Origin: an uncultured Chlorobiaceae bacterium
Lineage (GTDB): Bacteria > Bacteroidota > Chlorobiia > Chlorobiales > Chlorobiaceae
Length of the DNA stretch: 43,694 nt
Assembly (NCBI GenBank): GCA_903939765.1
Contig: CAJAIK010000031.1
Location: 1 to 43,694 of the forward strand
Direction: 5' to 3'
Under the pieces are notes generated by a model. It was not told the origin of the DNA. It searched no databases and saw only the letters and a program-made list of their open reading frames with translations. Positions 1-9,452 of the stretch are shown here, piece by piece. How positions within the stretch are numbered: the first letter of the stretch is position 1; each line of letters starts with the position of its first letter. Both the position numbers and the translations under genes were made by a program.

Positions 1-371
1 CCAAGCGTGTAGCTTATGCTCGACTGCACCGTATCGGTGCCTGCCGATGCGGCTTCAGTCACGACATCGCTGACACTGTCCACTACGTAGGTGTCGTTGC
101 CTGCTCCGCCCTGCATCGTGTCATTGCCCGCTCCGCCATCAAGGGTATTGTTGCCACTGTTGCCGACAAGCAGATTCGCAAGAGTATTGCCGGTGCCGTT
201 AATCGCGGCTGTGCCTGTCAGTGTCAGATTCTCGATATTGGCTCCAAGCGTGTAGCTTATGCTCGACTGCACCGTATCGGTGCCTGCCGATGCGGCTTCA
301 GTCACGACATCGCTGACACTGTCCACTACGTAGGTGTCGTTGCCTGCTCCGCCCTGCATCGTATCATTGCC
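1..371 (-). repeat. 243-base RTX unit with nearly identical copies
   Basis: Bases 1-128 and 244-371 are identical except for about one base, which sets a repeat period of 243 bases (81 codons). The unit encodes GGAGNDT calcium-binding turns followed by a [18 protein letters not shown] spacer. The array continues beyond the window start, so total copy number is unknown. Confidence 0.85.
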
Positions 372-3300
372 AACTCCGCCATCAAGATTATCGTTGCCAG
401 CAGCGCCAGTTATACTGTCATTTCCACCATAGCCGTAAAAGAGATCATCATTTGATGTTCCCAAAAGGGTATCATTGCCCTCTGTGCCAGCAATGGTATG
501 GCCACCATCGAAGCTTGCATCAAGAGTGCCATCGTTGTTGTAGCGGGCAAGGGCAAAGTCACCGTCGCTTGTTCCCGCTACGACGATTTTCCCGTCACTT
601 TGAACCACCATGCTGAAAATGATGTCATTGCCTCCAAAGTCGGTCGTCACTTTTCCGTCACCATCAAAAGTGGTGTCGAGACTGCCATCAGCATTATAAC
701 GAACAAGAGCAAAGTCGCTGCTTCTGTCGCCCACAAGAATTATGCCGTCAGACTGTATACTGAACGGCTGATCGATACCTCCATGTGCATACCCCGCGAC
801 AAGAATTTTGCCATCGGCCAGTACCCTCACACCCCAGGCAGAGTCATAATTTTCAATATCGGTTGTCACCTTTCCGTCACCGGAAAAGCTCATATCGAGA
901 CTACCGTCAGTATTGTACCGAATGAGGGCAACGTCGCCATCGCTTTCGCCTGTCACAAGAATCTTGCCATCAGTCTGCACCGTTATGCCAAGGCCTTGAT
1001 CACGATAATTGATATCGGTTGTAACAATACCATCGCCGGAAAAACTTGTGTCGAGCGTACCATTGGTGTTGTAGCGTACAAGAGCAAAGTTGCCACTACT
1101 CCCCCCCCAAGTGCTTCCTGCCAAAAGAATCTTGCCATCGCTCTGCAGTGTCATACCTGAACCATAGTCCTCACTACCGGGGCTACCGATGTTTGTGGTG
1201 ACAAAGCCATCACCGGAAAACGTTGTATCGAGAGTGCCATCACTGTTGTAACGTGCCACAGCAAAATCCCCATTACTGAATCCTCCTGTAACGATTCTGC
1301 CATCGGGTTGCACCATCACATTACCACCAGCCGCATCACCGCCAAGATATGTCGTAACTTTACCATCTCCAGAAAAGCTCGTATCAAGGCTCCCATCCGT
1401 ATTAAATCGAACCAAAACAAAATCGCCATTACTGGTAAAATTGTTACTACTTGCACCAGACACAAGAATCTTGCCATCGGCTTGTACTGCAACGCCAGCG
1501 CCAAAGTCATTAATTCCGATGTCAAGGTTAACCTTGCCATCTCCGGAAAAGTTAGTATCAAGGCTTCCATCTGCATTGTAACGAGCCAGGGCAAAATCAT
1601 GATTGGTCATCCCGGAAACAATAATCTTCCCATCAGACTGTATAGCCATCCCAAAACCATAATCAGCACCACCGAAGTCCGTGGTTATCTTGCCGACGTT
1701 GCTGCCGGTAGTGAAGTCATAAACTGTGGTACCCGCGTAGGAGTTATTTGCCATATCCTGGATGGTTCCGGCAGCGAACGTCACATAATACTGCGTATTA
1801 CTGGCCAGATTGGAGGTCGGGTTGATGGTTAGGGTATTGCCTGAAATCGACAGATTCGTGCTCAAAGCCGCGTTATAGCTCTCCACAACTGTCCCGGTTG
1901 CTGAACCACTGTGAATGGCAATAATGCCGGTTCCCTTCTGAATGGATTCGCTGAAAGTCACCTCAATGTTTCGTCCGACAGCAACACCTGTGGCCGCATC
2001 CGCCGGACTGAAGCTGGTGACTGTTGGAGGCGTGGTGTCCAGGTCAGAGAAGGTCGCATCGAGAGTGCCGTCAGTGTTGTAGCGGGCAAGGGCGAAGTCA
2101 GCACTGCTGCCATATGCACCTCCTGACAACACAATCTTGCCGTCAGGCTGAAGAACAATGCTTGTAGCAAAATCGGTACCGCCAAAGTCTGTCGTTACCT
2201 TGCCATCTCCACTAAACGTAGTATCAAGGGTGCCGTCAGCATTGTAGCGTACAAGAGCGAAGTCGCTGTTGATTCCCCCAAGCATAGTAAGCGTACCATC
2301 AGACTGCATAGAGTATGGCCCTTGATCACCAGTAAAGGTAGAACCTCCCACAATGATTTTACCATCGGCCTGCACCTTCACGATCATACCGAAATCATTG
2401 TTACCAATGTCTGTTGTAACCTTGCCATCGCCGGAAAAACCTGTATCAAGGCTGCCGTCGGTATTGTAGCGTACCAGAGCAAAGTCACCATTACTTGAAC
2501 CTGACACAAGAATCTTGCCATCGGCCTGCAGGGTCAAACCCCAAGCCTCATCACGATAACCAATATCAGTGGTAACTATGCCATCGCCGGAGAAGCCTGT
2601 GTCAAGAGTGCCGTCGGGATTGTATCGAACCAGGGCAAAATCGGCACTACCGCTGCCAAGCCATGTTGATACGGCAACAAGAATCTTGCCATCACTCTGC
2701 ACTGCCATGTTGCCGCCTTCCTCATCATGACCCAAATCAGTTACGACTATACCGTCGCCTGAAAAACCTGTATCGAGAGTGCCGTCGGCATTATATCGAA
2801 CCAAAGCAATGTTGCCGTTATCGTGAGCGTCCACGCTTGTTCCAACCTGCAGAATCTTCCCGCTCGACAACACTGTTACAACACAACCAATGCCTTTACC
2901 GCCAATGGACGTCAATACCCTTCCATCGTTTGAAAAACTCGTATCAAGAGTGCCGTTTGTTTGATATCGAGCCAAGGCAAAGTCGCCGTTACTGCCGCCT
3001 GACACAAGAATCTTTCCATCGGACTGCGTTGTCACTCCGCCAACAAAGTCATTACCACTGAAAAACGTTGTAACTTTGCCATCTGTATCAAATGTGGTAT
3101 CAAGAGTCCCACCGGTGTTGTACCGCGCCAAGGCAAAATCACCATCGCTTATTCCCGCGACGAGAATCTTGCCATCGATTTGCCGGGTCATGCCGAAGCC
3201 ATAATCACTACCGCCAAAGTCCGTGGTTATTTTGCCGACATTAGTGTCGGTAGTGAAGTCGTAAACCGTCGTACCTGCGTAGGCGTTATTTGCCATATCC

Positions 3301-5066
3301 TTGATGGAACCAGCATCAAACGTCACATAATAATGCGTATTGCCGGCCAGATTGGAGGTCGGGTTGATGGTGAGTGTATTGCCTGAAATCGACAGATTCG
3401 TGCTCAAAGCCGCGTTATAGCTCTCCACAACTGTCCCGGTTGCTGAACCACTGTGAATGGCAATGATGCCGGTTCCCTTCTGAATGGATTCGCTGAAAGT
3501 CACCTCAATGTTTCGTCCGACAGCAACACCTGTGGCCGCATCCGCCGGACTGAAGCTGGTGACTGTTGGAGGCGTGGTGTCCGAATAGCCGGAAAAGGTC
3601 GTATCGAGAGTGCCGTCACTGTTGAAGCGGGCAAGCGCAAAATCGACGCTACTTCCATTCTCATTGAATCCTGACACCACAATCTTCCCGTCACTTTGCA
3701 CAGCTAAACCCACCCCAGTATCAGAACCGCCAAAATCCGTTGTAAGCTTGCCATCGCCAGAGAAGGTTGTATCGAGAGTGCCGTCGGCGTTGTAGCGGGC
3801 AAGCGCGAAATCCTTGGAGCCAATACTGTTCTCTACAAAGCCTGACACCACAATCTTTCCGTCGATCTGCACCGCTACATTCAGCCCGGTATCAGAACCG
3901 CCAAAATCCGTTGTAAGCTTGCCGTCGCCAGAAAAGGTCGTATCGAGAGTGCCGTCGGCGTTGTAGCGGACAAGCGCAAAATCTCCATTACTCTCACATG
4001 CCATCAGGATTTTCCCGTCGCTCTGTATAGCTATAAGGTTTCCACGATCATTGCCGCCAAAATCCATTGTAAGCTTGCCATCGCCGGAGAAGGTCGTATC
4101 GAGAGTGCCGTTGGCGTTGTAACGGGCAAGCACGTAAAAAGAGCCACTAACGTTATTAGTTGTCCCTGAAACAAGGATTTTGCCATTGGACTGCACAGCC
4201 ACATCATAGCCATGATCATCGCTGCCAAAATCCGTTGTAAGCTTGCCATCGCCGGAGAAGGTTGTATCGAGAGTGCCATCGATGTTGTAACGTGCCAGAG
4301 CAATATCCCCGTTGCCGTATCCAACGACAAGGATTTTTCCATCGCTTTGTACAGCTACACTCTGGCCATAATCATTGCCACCAAAGTCCGTAGTCAACTT
4401 GCCATCACTGGAAAAGCTTGTATCGAGAGTGCCGTTGGTGTTGTATCGGGCAAGCGCAAAATTACCATTACTGTCGCCCGAGACAAGAATTTTACCGTCA
4501 CTTTGCACAGCTACACCAATCCCAGAATCAAAACTGCCAAAATCCGTTGTAAGCTTGCCATCGCCGGAGAAGGTCGTATCGAGAGTGCCGTCGGCGTTGT
4601 AGCGGGCAAGCGCAAAATCTCCATTACTTTCACCCGACACGAGAATTTTGCCGTCACTCTGTATAGCCATAAGGAAGCCATGATCAGAACCACCAAAATC
4701 CGTTATAATCTTGCCAGTGCCAGCCTTATGTATATACACGCCAACTATTGACCCTGCACTGTCATAGGCCAGCCTGCCGGTTGTTTCAAAGCTGCCTCCG
4801 ACAGTCGTAGTAATCGTGAGGATGCCATTTGCCCCATAGGTGATCGTGCCTGACTGGGTTACCGGTACACCGTTTTCTGTCCATGAGTCGATAAAGCGGT
4901 CTGGCAGGCCGTCACCGTTATTGTCATAAAGAGTAACTGAATCGCTTCCAGCTACAGAGGTGAGATAGCCTGGAGTTCCCTGCAGCGAGGCATCAAAAAA
5001 GAAATCCTGGAAAGATTCGTTGGAACCAGCCGTATCAAATGGACTGCCATTAAAGTTAATTGCCAT
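1..5066 (-). CDS. Giant delta-60/Ig-like/RTX secreted protein, C-terminus outside window
   Basis: One minus-strand frame is open from an ATG at 5066 (AAAAGGGG Shine-Dalgarno just upstream) through the window edge, about 1688 codons. There is no signal peptide (starts [11 protein letters not shown]), as usual for type I secretion substrates. In order: an N-terminal domain (residues ~1-118); seven delta-60 repeats (~119-493); a Big_5/SbsA-type Ig-like domain (~495-613) starting [20 protein letters not shown]; seven delta-60 repeats (~616-1008); a second, nearly identical Ig-like domain (~1009-1126); seven delta-60 repeats (~1126-1526); then RTX nonapeptides of the GGAGNDT type (~1526 onward). 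A typical delta-60 unit reads [13 protein letters not shown], then [20 protein letters not shown]. Family knowledge: RTX repeats bind calcium and fold outside the cell after export. Inference: a cell-surface or released adhesin. The secretion apparatus and true C-terminus are not in the window. Confidence 0.9.
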   Translation of the reverse strand, partial: MAINFNGSPFDTAGSNESFQDFFFDASLQGTPGYLTSVAGSDSVTLYDNNGDGLPDRFIDSWTENGVPVTQSGTITYGANGILTITTTVGGSFETTGRLAYDSAGSIVGVYIHKAGTGKIITDFGGSDHGFLMAIQSDGKILVSGESNGDFALARYNADGTLDTTFSGDGKLTTDFGSFDSGIGVAVQSDGKILVSGDSNGNFALARYNTNGTLDTSFSSDGKLTTDFGGNDYGQSVAVQSDGKILVVGYGNGDIALARYNIDGTLDTTFSGDGKLTTDFGSDDHGYDVAVQSNGKILVSGTTNNVSGSFYVLARYNANGTLDTTFSGDGKLTMDFGGNDRGNLIAIQSDGKILMACESNGDFALVRYNADGTLDTTFSGDGKLTTDFGGSDTGLNVAVQIDGKIVVSGFVENSIGSKDFALARYNADGTLDTTFSGDGKLTTDFGGSDTGVGLAVQSDGKIVVSGFNENGSSVDFALARFNSDGTLDTTFSGYSDTTPPTVTSFSPADAATGVAVGRNIEVTFSESIQKGTGIIAIHSGSATGTVVESYNAALSTNLSISGNTLTINPTSNLAGNTHYYVTFDAGSIKDMANNAYAGTTVYDFTTDTNVGKITTDFGGSDYGFGMTRQIDGKILVAGISDGDFALARYNTGGTLDTTFDTDGKVTTFFSGNDFVGGVTTQSDGKILVSGGSNGDFALARYQTNGTLDTSFSNDGRVLTSIGGKGIGCVVTVLSSGKILQVGTSVDAHDNGNIALVRYNADGTLDTGFSGDGIVVTDLGHDEEGGNMAVQSDGKILVAVSTWLGSGSADFALVRYNPDGTLDTGFSGDGIVTTDIGYRDEAWGLTLQADGKILVSGSSNGDFALVRYNTDGSLDTGFSGDGKVTTDIGNNDFGMIVKVQADGKIIVGGSTFTGDQGPYSMQSDGTLTMLGGINSDFALVRYNADGTLDTTFSGDGKVTTDFGGTDFATSIVLQPDGKIVLSGGAYGSSADFALARYNTDGTLDATFSDLDTTPPTVTSFSPADAATGVAVGRNIEVTFSESIQKGTGIIAIHSGSATGTVVESYNAALSTNLSISGNTLTINPTSNLASNTQYYVTFAAGTIQDMANNSYAGTTVYDFTTGSNVGKITTDFGGADYGFGMAIQSDGKIIVSGMTNHDFALARYNADGSLDTNFSGDGKVNLDIGINDFGAGVAVQADGKILVSGASSNNFTSNGDFVLVRFNTDGSLDTSFSGDGKVTTYLGGDAAGGNVMVQPDGRIVTGGFSNGDFAVARYNSDGTLDTTFSGDGFVTTNIGSPGSEDYGSGMTLQSDGKILLAGSTWGGSSGNFALVRYNTNGTLDTSFSGDGIVTTDINYRDQGLGITVQTDGKILVTGESDGDVALIRYNTDGSLDMSFSGDGKVTTDIENYDSAWGVRVLADGKILVAGYAHGGIDQPFSIQSDGIILVGDRSSDFALVRYNADGSLDTTFDGDGKVTTDFGGNDIIFSMVVQSDGKIVVAGTSDGDFALARYNNDGTLDASFDGGHTIAGTEGNDTLLGTSNDDLFYGYGGNDSITGAAGNDNLDGGVGNDTMQGGAGNDTYVVDSVSDVVTEAASAGTDTVQSSISYTLGANIENLTLTGTAAINGTGNTLANLLVGNSGNNTLDGGAGNDTMQGGAGNDTYVVDSVSDVVTEAASAGTDTVQSSISYTL
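490..1690 (-). repeat. Delta-60 repeat block C, seven units
   Basis: Signature LDT/LDA/LDM codons occur near 1556, 1381, 1228, 1057, 896, 678 and 518, giving seven units. The last unit (TLDASFDGG) runs straight into the first RTX repeats. The block contains an eight-base C run on the plus strand at 1101-1108. Confidence 0.85.
1801..2040 (-). repeat. Ig-like module copy 2, near-identical to 3343-3582
   Basis: About 240 bases match the segment at 3343-3582 with roughly four differences, at a fixed offset of 1542 bases (514 codons). It encodes most of a Big_5-type Ig domain. Homology continues more loosely to about 1690. Confidence 0.85.
2045..3225 (-). repeat. Delta-60 repeat block B, seven units
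   Basis: Signature LDT codons occur near 3098, 2941, 2771, 2601, 2443, 2221 and 2056, again exactly seven. Units are more diverged from each other than in block A, and spacing varies from about 157 to 220 bases because some strands carry longer loops. Confidence 0.85.
3343..3582 (-). repeat. Ig-like module copy 1, near-identical to 1801-2040
   Basis: Partner of the copy at 1801-2040. Both sit directly after the seventh unit of a delta-60 block and before the first unit of the next, so the duplicated unit looks like one Ig domain plus seven repeats. Confidence 0.85.
3590..4710 (-). repeat. Delta-60 repeat block A, seven units
   Basis: Seven consecutive units can be counted by the GTLDT-type signature, encoded near 4577, 4420, 4265, 4096, 3940, 3770 and 3601. 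Spacing is about 157-170 bases. Units here are the most alike at DNA level; the stretch encoding [11 protein letters not shown] recurs almost unchanged, pointing to recent amplification. Confidence 0.85.
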
Positions 5067-5227
5067 AGATAACCCCTTTTCTGAATAATTTCACTTGCAT
5101 GAGATGAATGGAAGCACAGCATCAATGAAGAGACAAATTGAACCGGTGAAAGGAGAAAAGAAAAACGGCTAAAGGGAAAACCGCGCTATTGCGGGAAATA
5201 TGCGCAAGGAGTGCGCAGCTTGTACAA

Positions 5228-5256
5228 TGTATATAATAAAAAGGGATTACCTTCAA
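5228..5256 (-). promoter_or_regulatory. Possible sigma-70 type promoter of the RTX gene
   Basis: On the minus strand TTGAAG (5251-5256) and TATACA (5228-5233) are separated by 17 bases, each matching four of six consensus positions. They lie about 165 bases upstream of the ATG at 5066. The rest of the 5067-5333 gap shows no gene. The match is weak and could be chance. Confidence 0.25.
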
Positions 5257-5333
5257 GAGAGCAAAATTATATCTCTGAAATGAGGGTTTCAGTACACAAG
5301 CATCCATAACCGACGCAAAATAATTGTGTTTTA

Positions 5334-5696
5334 TTATACGCCGTCGATCAGCGCCATGGCAACCGCTGAATGGCGGTCGTGGGCAATGGAGATTTTCATC
5401 TTGCAGCCAGAAGGAAAAAGCCTGGTATCAACAAGCCGCACATAGGGTCGACCCCGTTCATCATTGAGTATGGCAAAGCTTTTCCAGTGCACGCCATCAG
5501 CGAAGCCTGTGCCGAGTGCTTTGACGACCGCCTCTTTTGCAGCAAACCTGCCTGCGATACTGGCAATCACCTGTGGCTTGTGCAGGCAGATTGCGATCTC
5601 CTCTTCTGTCAGAAAGCGCTGGAGAAACTTCACACCATAGCGGCTGAAGAGCTTTTCAATCCGGTCAAGATCGACAATATCGACACCAATCTCCAT
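5334..5696 (-). CDS. acpS: Holo-[acyl-carrier-protein] synthase
   Basis: This 120-residue protein transfers the 4'-phosphopantetheine arm of coenzyme A onto acyl carrier protein, activating fatty acid synthesis in the cytoplasm. It has the AcpS N-terminus MEIGVDIVDLDRIE, with Asp6 as likely magnesium ligand, and the central RFAAKEAVVKALGTG motif, with Glu55 as the second ligand; the C-terminal ISIAHDRHSAVA matches the usual S-I-S/A-H-D signature. Length is normal for the family. It starts 14 bases after the nadC stop, so the two are probably one transcript. Confidence 0.95.
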   Translation of the reverse strand: MEIGVDIVDLDRIEKLFSRYGVKFLQRFLTEEEIAICLHKPQVIASIAGRFAAKEAVVKALGTGFADGVHWKSFAILNDERGRPYVRLVDTRLFPSGCKMKISIAHDRHSAVAMALIDGV

Positions 5697-5710
5697 GTTG
5701 TTTTTCCCGT

Positions 5711-6589
5711 TCAGACAAGAGCGATTGTCATTGAAAGATCGAGAGCCTTGACGCTGTGTGTCAGCTCTCCGATTGAGATAAAGTCAACGCCGGTTTCGGC
5801 AACTTCCGCTACATTGTGCATGCCGATATTGCCGGAAGCTTCAAGAAGGGGAATGCTCCTGCCACTCCTGGCAAAAGCGACAGCCTCGCGCAGCAGTGCA
5901 GGAGTAAAGTTGTCGAGAAGAATGATGTCCGGCTGGCAATTGAGAGCGTCCTGCAACTCCTTCATTGAACGTACCTCAGTTTCAATTTTCACATCAAGCT
6001 TATGCTCTTCGCGGTATCGCTGTGCCCGATGAATGGCTTTCGCAATGCCTCCGGAGGCGTCAATATGGTTATCCTTGATGAGAATCATGTCGAAAAGGCC
6101 GAAGCGATGATTTGTCCCTCCGCCGATCCTGACAGCCTCCTTGTCAAAATAGCGAAGCCCAGGAGCTGTTTTGCGGGTATCGAGAATTCTGGTGCCTGTA
6201 TGGCTCACCTTGTCAACATAGCCCCTCGTTCTTGTTGCAATCCCCGACATGCGCTGCATGAAATTAAGTGTTGTGCGTTCGGCGATAAGAAGTGGAGCAA
6301 GCATTCCCGTCACTTCCAGAATGATCTCGCCGCAGAGAACTCTTTCGCCGTCACGGCGATGCAGTACAACGGAGAGCCTGGAGTCACAGGCAGCAAAAAC
6401 CTGCATGGCAACATCGCTCCCGCCGAGCACGCCATCCTCCTTGGCTTTGATAACGGCACTTCCGCCCTGACGGGGATCAATTGTGGCAAGGGTGGTAATA
6501 TCGCCCGTGTAACGATCCTCCTCAAGTGCGAGCATAATGGCCCTTGCACGACAACCTTCATAAAAATCGTTACAATCCTTGCTCTTCAT
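5711..6589 (-). CDS. nadC: Nicotinate-nucleotide pyrophosphorylase (quinolinate phosphoribosyltransferase)
   Basis: NadC converts quinolinate and PRPP to nicotinate mononucleotide with loss of CO2, in de novo NAD synthesis. Visible family motifs are RTTLNFMQRMSGIATRT, DTRKTAPGLR, GGGTNHRFGLFDMILIKDNH and the C-terminal LLEASGNIG, in the usual order. The frame extends upstream to 6667, but the ATG at 6589 (MKSKDCNDFYEG) has a good AGAGGGA Shine-Dalgarno and gives a normal 292-residue protein, so the first 26 residues of the longer frame are probably untranslated. First gene of a nadC-acpS unit. Confidence 0.95.
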   Translation of the reverse strand: MKSKDCNDFYEGCRARAIMLALEEDRYTGDITTLATIDPRQGGSAVIKAKEDGVLGGSDVAMQVFAACDSRLSVVLHRRDGERVLCGEIILEVTGMLAPLLIAERTTLNFMQRMSGIATRTRGYVDKVSHTGTRILDTRKTAPGLRYFDKEAVRIGGGTNHRFGLFDMILIKDNHIDASGGIAKAIHRAQRYREEHKLDVKIETEVRSMKELQDALNCQPDIILLDNFTPALLREAVAFARSGRSIPLLEASGNIGMHNVAEVAETGVDFISIGELTHSVKALDLSMTIALV

Positions 6590-6842
6590 GGTTACCGTTC
6601 CCTCTCTATATTGAAAAAAATCACTTCCCCGACCCAAGGTAGTGAATTCGCCAATACCCTCGCACAAAAAAATCGGCGCATTGGTGGCACAGAACCCTGA
6701 AACGGTGGTGAGTGTTGAACGTGGAAAGGCAACTTTATTGAAGTGTGTGAAAAAATGGCTTGTTGTAGAACGAGATGGAGAATTGTTATATTAGCCGAAG
6801 CGATAGGGGCAGGTGTCGGCTTATGCAATGATCTCGAAGCAC

Positions 6843-6865
6843 TGCCCGGTTTCGGGTATTTTTTT
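6843..6865 (+). terminator. Terminator-like hairpin ahead of the YopX-domain gene
   Basis: TGCCCG (6843-6848) pairs with CGGGTA (6853-6858), one G-U wobble included, over a GTTT loop, followed by seven T at 6859-6865. It ends only 13 bases before the ATG at 6879. No gene is seen just upstream on the plus strand, so it could be an attenuator in a leader or the end of an unrecognised short transcript. Confidence 0.5.
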
Positions 6866-6878
6866 ATCAGAAACACAC

Positions 6879-7217
6879 ATGGATACCAGCAAAATAAAAT
6901 TTAAAGCGTTATTTCAGGACGTTGCATCACTTCAGGATATCTGGAAGTTCTCGACAGTAAATGCCCACGATGTTGATTTTCTGAAGTTCCGGCAGCGTTC
7001 TGAATGGTTGCAATTTACCGGACTTGATGACAGGGATGGTCATGAAATTTACGAAGGGGATCTGCTGAAGTGGGAGGGGTTGATTGTCGAAGTTGTTTTT
7101 GATTGCGGAAGTTTTAAAGTACTCAATGACGGCAGCTCCGACATGCTCTTGTGGTTTTGTTTGCCCGAATGCAAAATTGTCGGCAACAAATACGAAAAGA
7201 AGAAAGTCAAACCCTGA
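6879..7217 (+). CDS. YopX-domain protein, function unknown
   Basis: The 112-residue product carries the YopX signature in its middle: LQFTGLDDRDGHEIYEGDLL (residues ~46-65), followed by a short beta-rich segment. YopX domains are common in prophages of Firmicutes and Bacteroidota, and their biochemical role is not established. The frame stays open back to 6813, but the ATG at 6879 (MDTSKIKFKAL) is preferred because the upstream piece includes a terminator-like hairpin. Shine-Dalgarno is weak. It lies 66 bases before folB on the same strand. No other phage gene is near, so this looks like a domesticated or stray copy. Confidence 0.75.
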   Translation: MDTSKIKFKALFQDVASLQDIWKFSTVNAHDVDFLKFRQRSEWLQFTGLDDRDGHEIYEGDLLKWEGLIVEVVFDCGSFKVLNDGSSDMLLWFCLPECKIVGNKYEKKKVKP

Positions 7218-7283
7218 GCAAGAGTCACGGCAAGCTTCCACGAAAAGCCGATACACGACGGTTTTATTCACCCAAAGGTACCT

Positions 7284-7661
7284 ATGATACATTGCGCCAA
7301 CTCATGTGTCCGGCTGGTCAACATGGTTTTTTATGCCCACCACGGCGTTCTCAAGGAAGAGCATACTGTTGGCGGAAAGTATGAAGTCGATGCGGAGCTC
7401 TTTTTTGACTTCACCGATGCCGCCCAGAACGACGACATCACGAAAACTGTCGATTACGGCGCAGTGTACAAAAAGATTGAGGAGGCGCTGACCCTCCGCA
7501 AATACTTTCTGATTGAGGCAGTCGCCTGTGAGATCGCCCGCGAACTCCTCCGTGACTTTGCGATTCTTGAGAGAGTGGCCATCAGGGTACGTAAACGCAA
7601 CCCGCCCGTCAACGGCATCTGCGATTATGCCGAAGCTGATTACACTGCCACCCGCCACTGA
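7284..7661 (+). CDS. folB: Dihydroneopterin aldolase
   Basis: FolB cleaves 7,8-dihydroneopterin to 6-hydroxymethyl-7,8-dihydropterin and glycolaldehyde in folate synthesis. The 125-residue protein has the family pattern: [20 protein letters not shown] near the N-terminus, [15 protein letters not shown] in the middle, [15 protein letters not shown], and the C-terminal VRKRNPPV. The ATG at 7284 has AAAGG upstream at suitable distance. folK starts 4 bases after its stop, and folK uses the product of FolB, so the pair is a functional operon. Confidence 0.93.
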   Translation: MIHCANSCVRLVNMVFYAHHGVLKEEHTVGGKYEVDAELFFDFTDAAQNDDITKTVDYGAVYKKIEEALTLRKYFLIEAVACEIARELLRDFAILERVAIRVRKRNPPVNGICDYAEADYTATRH

Positions 7662-7665
7662 CATC

Positions 7666-8208
7666 ATGCCGAAAAACAACGTCTTTATCGGGATAGGATC
7701 CAATATCGGAGAGCGTCTCCACCACCTGCAGGAGGCGGTTGACAGGCTGTCGGGGCTTGATGACACAACCGTATCAGCGGTATCGTCAATCTATATGACT
7801 GAACCGGTCGGCGAGAGTGAACAGAACCGCTTCTATAACGGCGTTCTTCAGCTTGAGACTTCGCTTCCACCCGAAAAGTTGCGCCGACAGTGCAAAACCA
7901 TTGAACAGGAGCTTGGAAGGCCCGACGCCTATCCCCGCTGGAGCCCGAGAGTGATTGATCTCGACATTCTGCTCTATGGCAATGCGATTATTAAGACCGA
8001 AACGCTCTCAATTCCGCATCCGGAACTGCATTGCCGAAAATTTGTGCTTATTCCGCTGCTCGACATTGCAAACCCGCAGCACCCCGCACTGCAACAAACC
8101 ATTCTGCAACTTCTGGAGAGCTGCAGTGACCGCTCGGTACTGATAAAGACAAGGGAGGTAATCAGGATAAAAAAAGACGGAGCACACCCCGAAAGGCCTC
8201 CGTCCTGA
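7666..8208 (+). CDS. folK: 2-amino-4-hydroxy-6-hydroxymethyldihydropteridine pyrophosphokinase
   Basis: HPPK transfers pyrophosphate from ATP to 6-hydroxymethyl-dihydropterin, the step after FolB. Family features: FIGIGSNIGERLHHLQEAV at the N-terminus, SSIYMTEPVG, the RWSPRVIDLDILLYG core with two metal-binding Asp, and SIPHPELHCRKFVLIPL. An in-frame extension reaches 7513 inside folB; the ATG at 7666 (MPKNNVFIGIG) gives the normal 180-residue size and is probably reached by translational coupling, as no clear Shine-Dalgarno is seen. The last ~13 codons double as the terminator hairpin of the convergent ATPase gene. Confidence 0.95.
   Translation: MPKNNVFIGIGSNIGERLHHLQEAVDRLSGLDDTTVSAVSSIYMTEPVGESEQNRFYNGVLQLETSLPPEKLRRQCKTIEQELGRPDAYPRWSPRVIDLDILLYGNAIIKTETLSIPHPELHCRKFVLIPLLDIANPQHPALQQTILQLLESCSDRSVLIKTREVIRIKKDGAHPERPPS
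8169..8204 (-). terminator. Intrinsic terminator of the chlorosome cluster
   Basis: On the minus strand GACGGAG (8198-8204) and CTCCGTC (8176-8182) form a perfect 7-bp stem, followed by seven U from 8175 down to 8169. It lies 24 bases past the stop of the ATPase at 8229 and is embedded in the 3' coding end of folK. Confidence 0.8.
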
Positions 8209-8228
8209 AAAAAGTCACCGGAAGAAAC

Positions 8229-9383
8229 TCAGTTGGCAAAGGTGATATTAAGGTTTCCTTCAGCAAAGTCAGCCCCTTCTGTCTTGCGACCAACAAGCAC
8301 ATTGGGCAGAATAATGCTTTTGCGGAAATTATTAATATCAACCAGCAGTTCATCGCCCTTGATATTGACATTGAGCTTCTTCACCTCAACGTTCGGCAGA
8401 TAGAGGCTCAGGACATACTTCCCGTCTATTTTCTCGAGCATCTGGGTTTTATCATCGGTGTAGAGGATATCAGCCGGATTGACATCACCAAACATCTCCT
8501 GGCTCAACTGATAAAGCCTCTCAATATTGATGATTTCTGCCGTTGACTGTTTCACCCTGAAAATAGGCACCGGATAGAAGCAATTTTCAATGACCCTGAG
8601 ATATTTGCTCTGAATATCGATAAGGCTCTGCAGGTAGCTGTCGGTTGAGCTTGAAGGAAGAATCTTGTTGACGATTGCTGCATCAAGCTTGTAGCCGAAG
8701 AGATTGAGGTAGGTCTGTACGCGCAAGGCCTCCTTGATAACCATATTTTCAGGATTAAGAACGACCCTGAAGGTGGTTATGGATTTATCCTGAAGCATGG
8801 CATGAAGCTCTTTCATGTGCGAATTCACCTCAGGCATAAGCTTGAAAATATTTTTTTTCGGCATGAACTTGCTCAGAAGCGGAGCGGCAAAACCGATGGC
8901 CTTTGAGTGCCATCCACCAATTTTATCGGCATACCATCCATACGATTCGGGCATTCCGAGCAGACGCATGGTCTCTCCCGTCGGGGCGGCATCAACAACA
9001 ACCGCATCATAATCACCTGATTTGGCAGCTTTCCAGATATAGCGCAAACTGATCATCTCCTCCATTCCCGGCATAATGGCAAGCTCTTCGGCAACAACCT
9101 CATTGGCTCCATCGTGCATTAAAATCGATGAAAAATAGGAATAGAGCTCAGTCCAGTTTTCCCTGATTTCCGCAAGAACATTCACCTCCATGGCAAAGAG
9201 ATTTTTTTCGACCTCCACCGGCGTGGACGAGAGTTCTGTGCTCAACGCATCAGCAAGACTGTGCGCCACATCGGTGCTCATGATCAAAACCCGTTGTCCT
9301 CTTCGGGCAATTGCTGTTGCTGATGAAGCTGAAACGGTAGTCTTTCCTACCCCTCCTTTACCCAAGTAAAGAATAATTCTCAT
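8229..9383 (-). CDS. Get3/ArsA-family ATPase with C-terminal HSP20-like domain (paralog 1)
   Basis: The 384-residue protein begins with the ArsA/Get3 deviant P-loop GKGGVGKTT (residues 8-16), followed by a switch I of [12 protein letters not shown] (36-47, Val where Pro is usual) and a switch II of DAAPTGET (131-138). The last ~65 residues ([17 protein letters not shown] onward) look like the alpha-crystallin/HSP20 fold found at the end of photosynthetic Get3d proteins. There is a single Cys and so no zinc CxxC pair. Family knowledge: Get3 targets tail-anchored membrane proteins and ArsA drives arsenite export; no ars genes are here. Inference: a Get3d-like targeting or chaperone ATPase linked to the photosynthetic apparatus. 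Last gene before the terminator at 8169-8204; no clear Shine-Dalgarno. Confidence 0.85.
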   Translation of the reverse strand: MRIILYLGKGGVGKTTVSASSATAIARRGQRVLIMSTDVAHSLADALSTELSSTPVEVEKNLFAMEVNVLAEIRENWTELYSYFSSILMHDGANEVVAEELAIMPGMEEMISLRYIWKAAKSGDYDAVVVDAAPTGETMRLLGMPESYGWYADKIGGWHSKAIGFAAPLLSKFMPKKNIFKLMPEVNSHMKELHAMLQDKSITTFRVVLNPENMVIKEALRVQTYLNLFGYKLDAAIVNKILPSSSTDSYLQSLIDIQSKYLRVIENCFYPVPIFRVKQSTAEIINIERLYQLSQEMFGDVNPADILYTDDKTQMLEKIDGKYVLSLYLPNVEVKKLNVNIKGDELLVDINNFRKSIILPNVLVGRKTEGADFAEGNLNITFAN

Positions 9384-9452
9384 GGTGATAATAAAACTAT
9401 TGAGTGGACTTAATCTTGACTGAACGCTTTTTATCGATGAGTTGCTCCTTCA

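Noticed and set aside
1-371. CRISPR array at the window start
   Set aside because: Repeats are 243 bases, in frame, and encode RTX calcium-binding turns.
498-4751. Several plus-strand open frames of 70-220 codons opposite the RTX gene
   Set aside because: They are repetitive mirror images of the delta-60 repeats; the minus frame gives coherent domains over 1688 codons.
5122-5307. Small 61-codon minus-strand frame between the RTX gene and acpS
   Set aside because: No ribosome site, no recognisable domain, and it overlaps the probable promoter of the RTX gene.
6002-6700. A 232-codon plus-strand frame opposite nadC
   Set aside because: nadC motifs are complete on the minus strand and this product resembles nothing.
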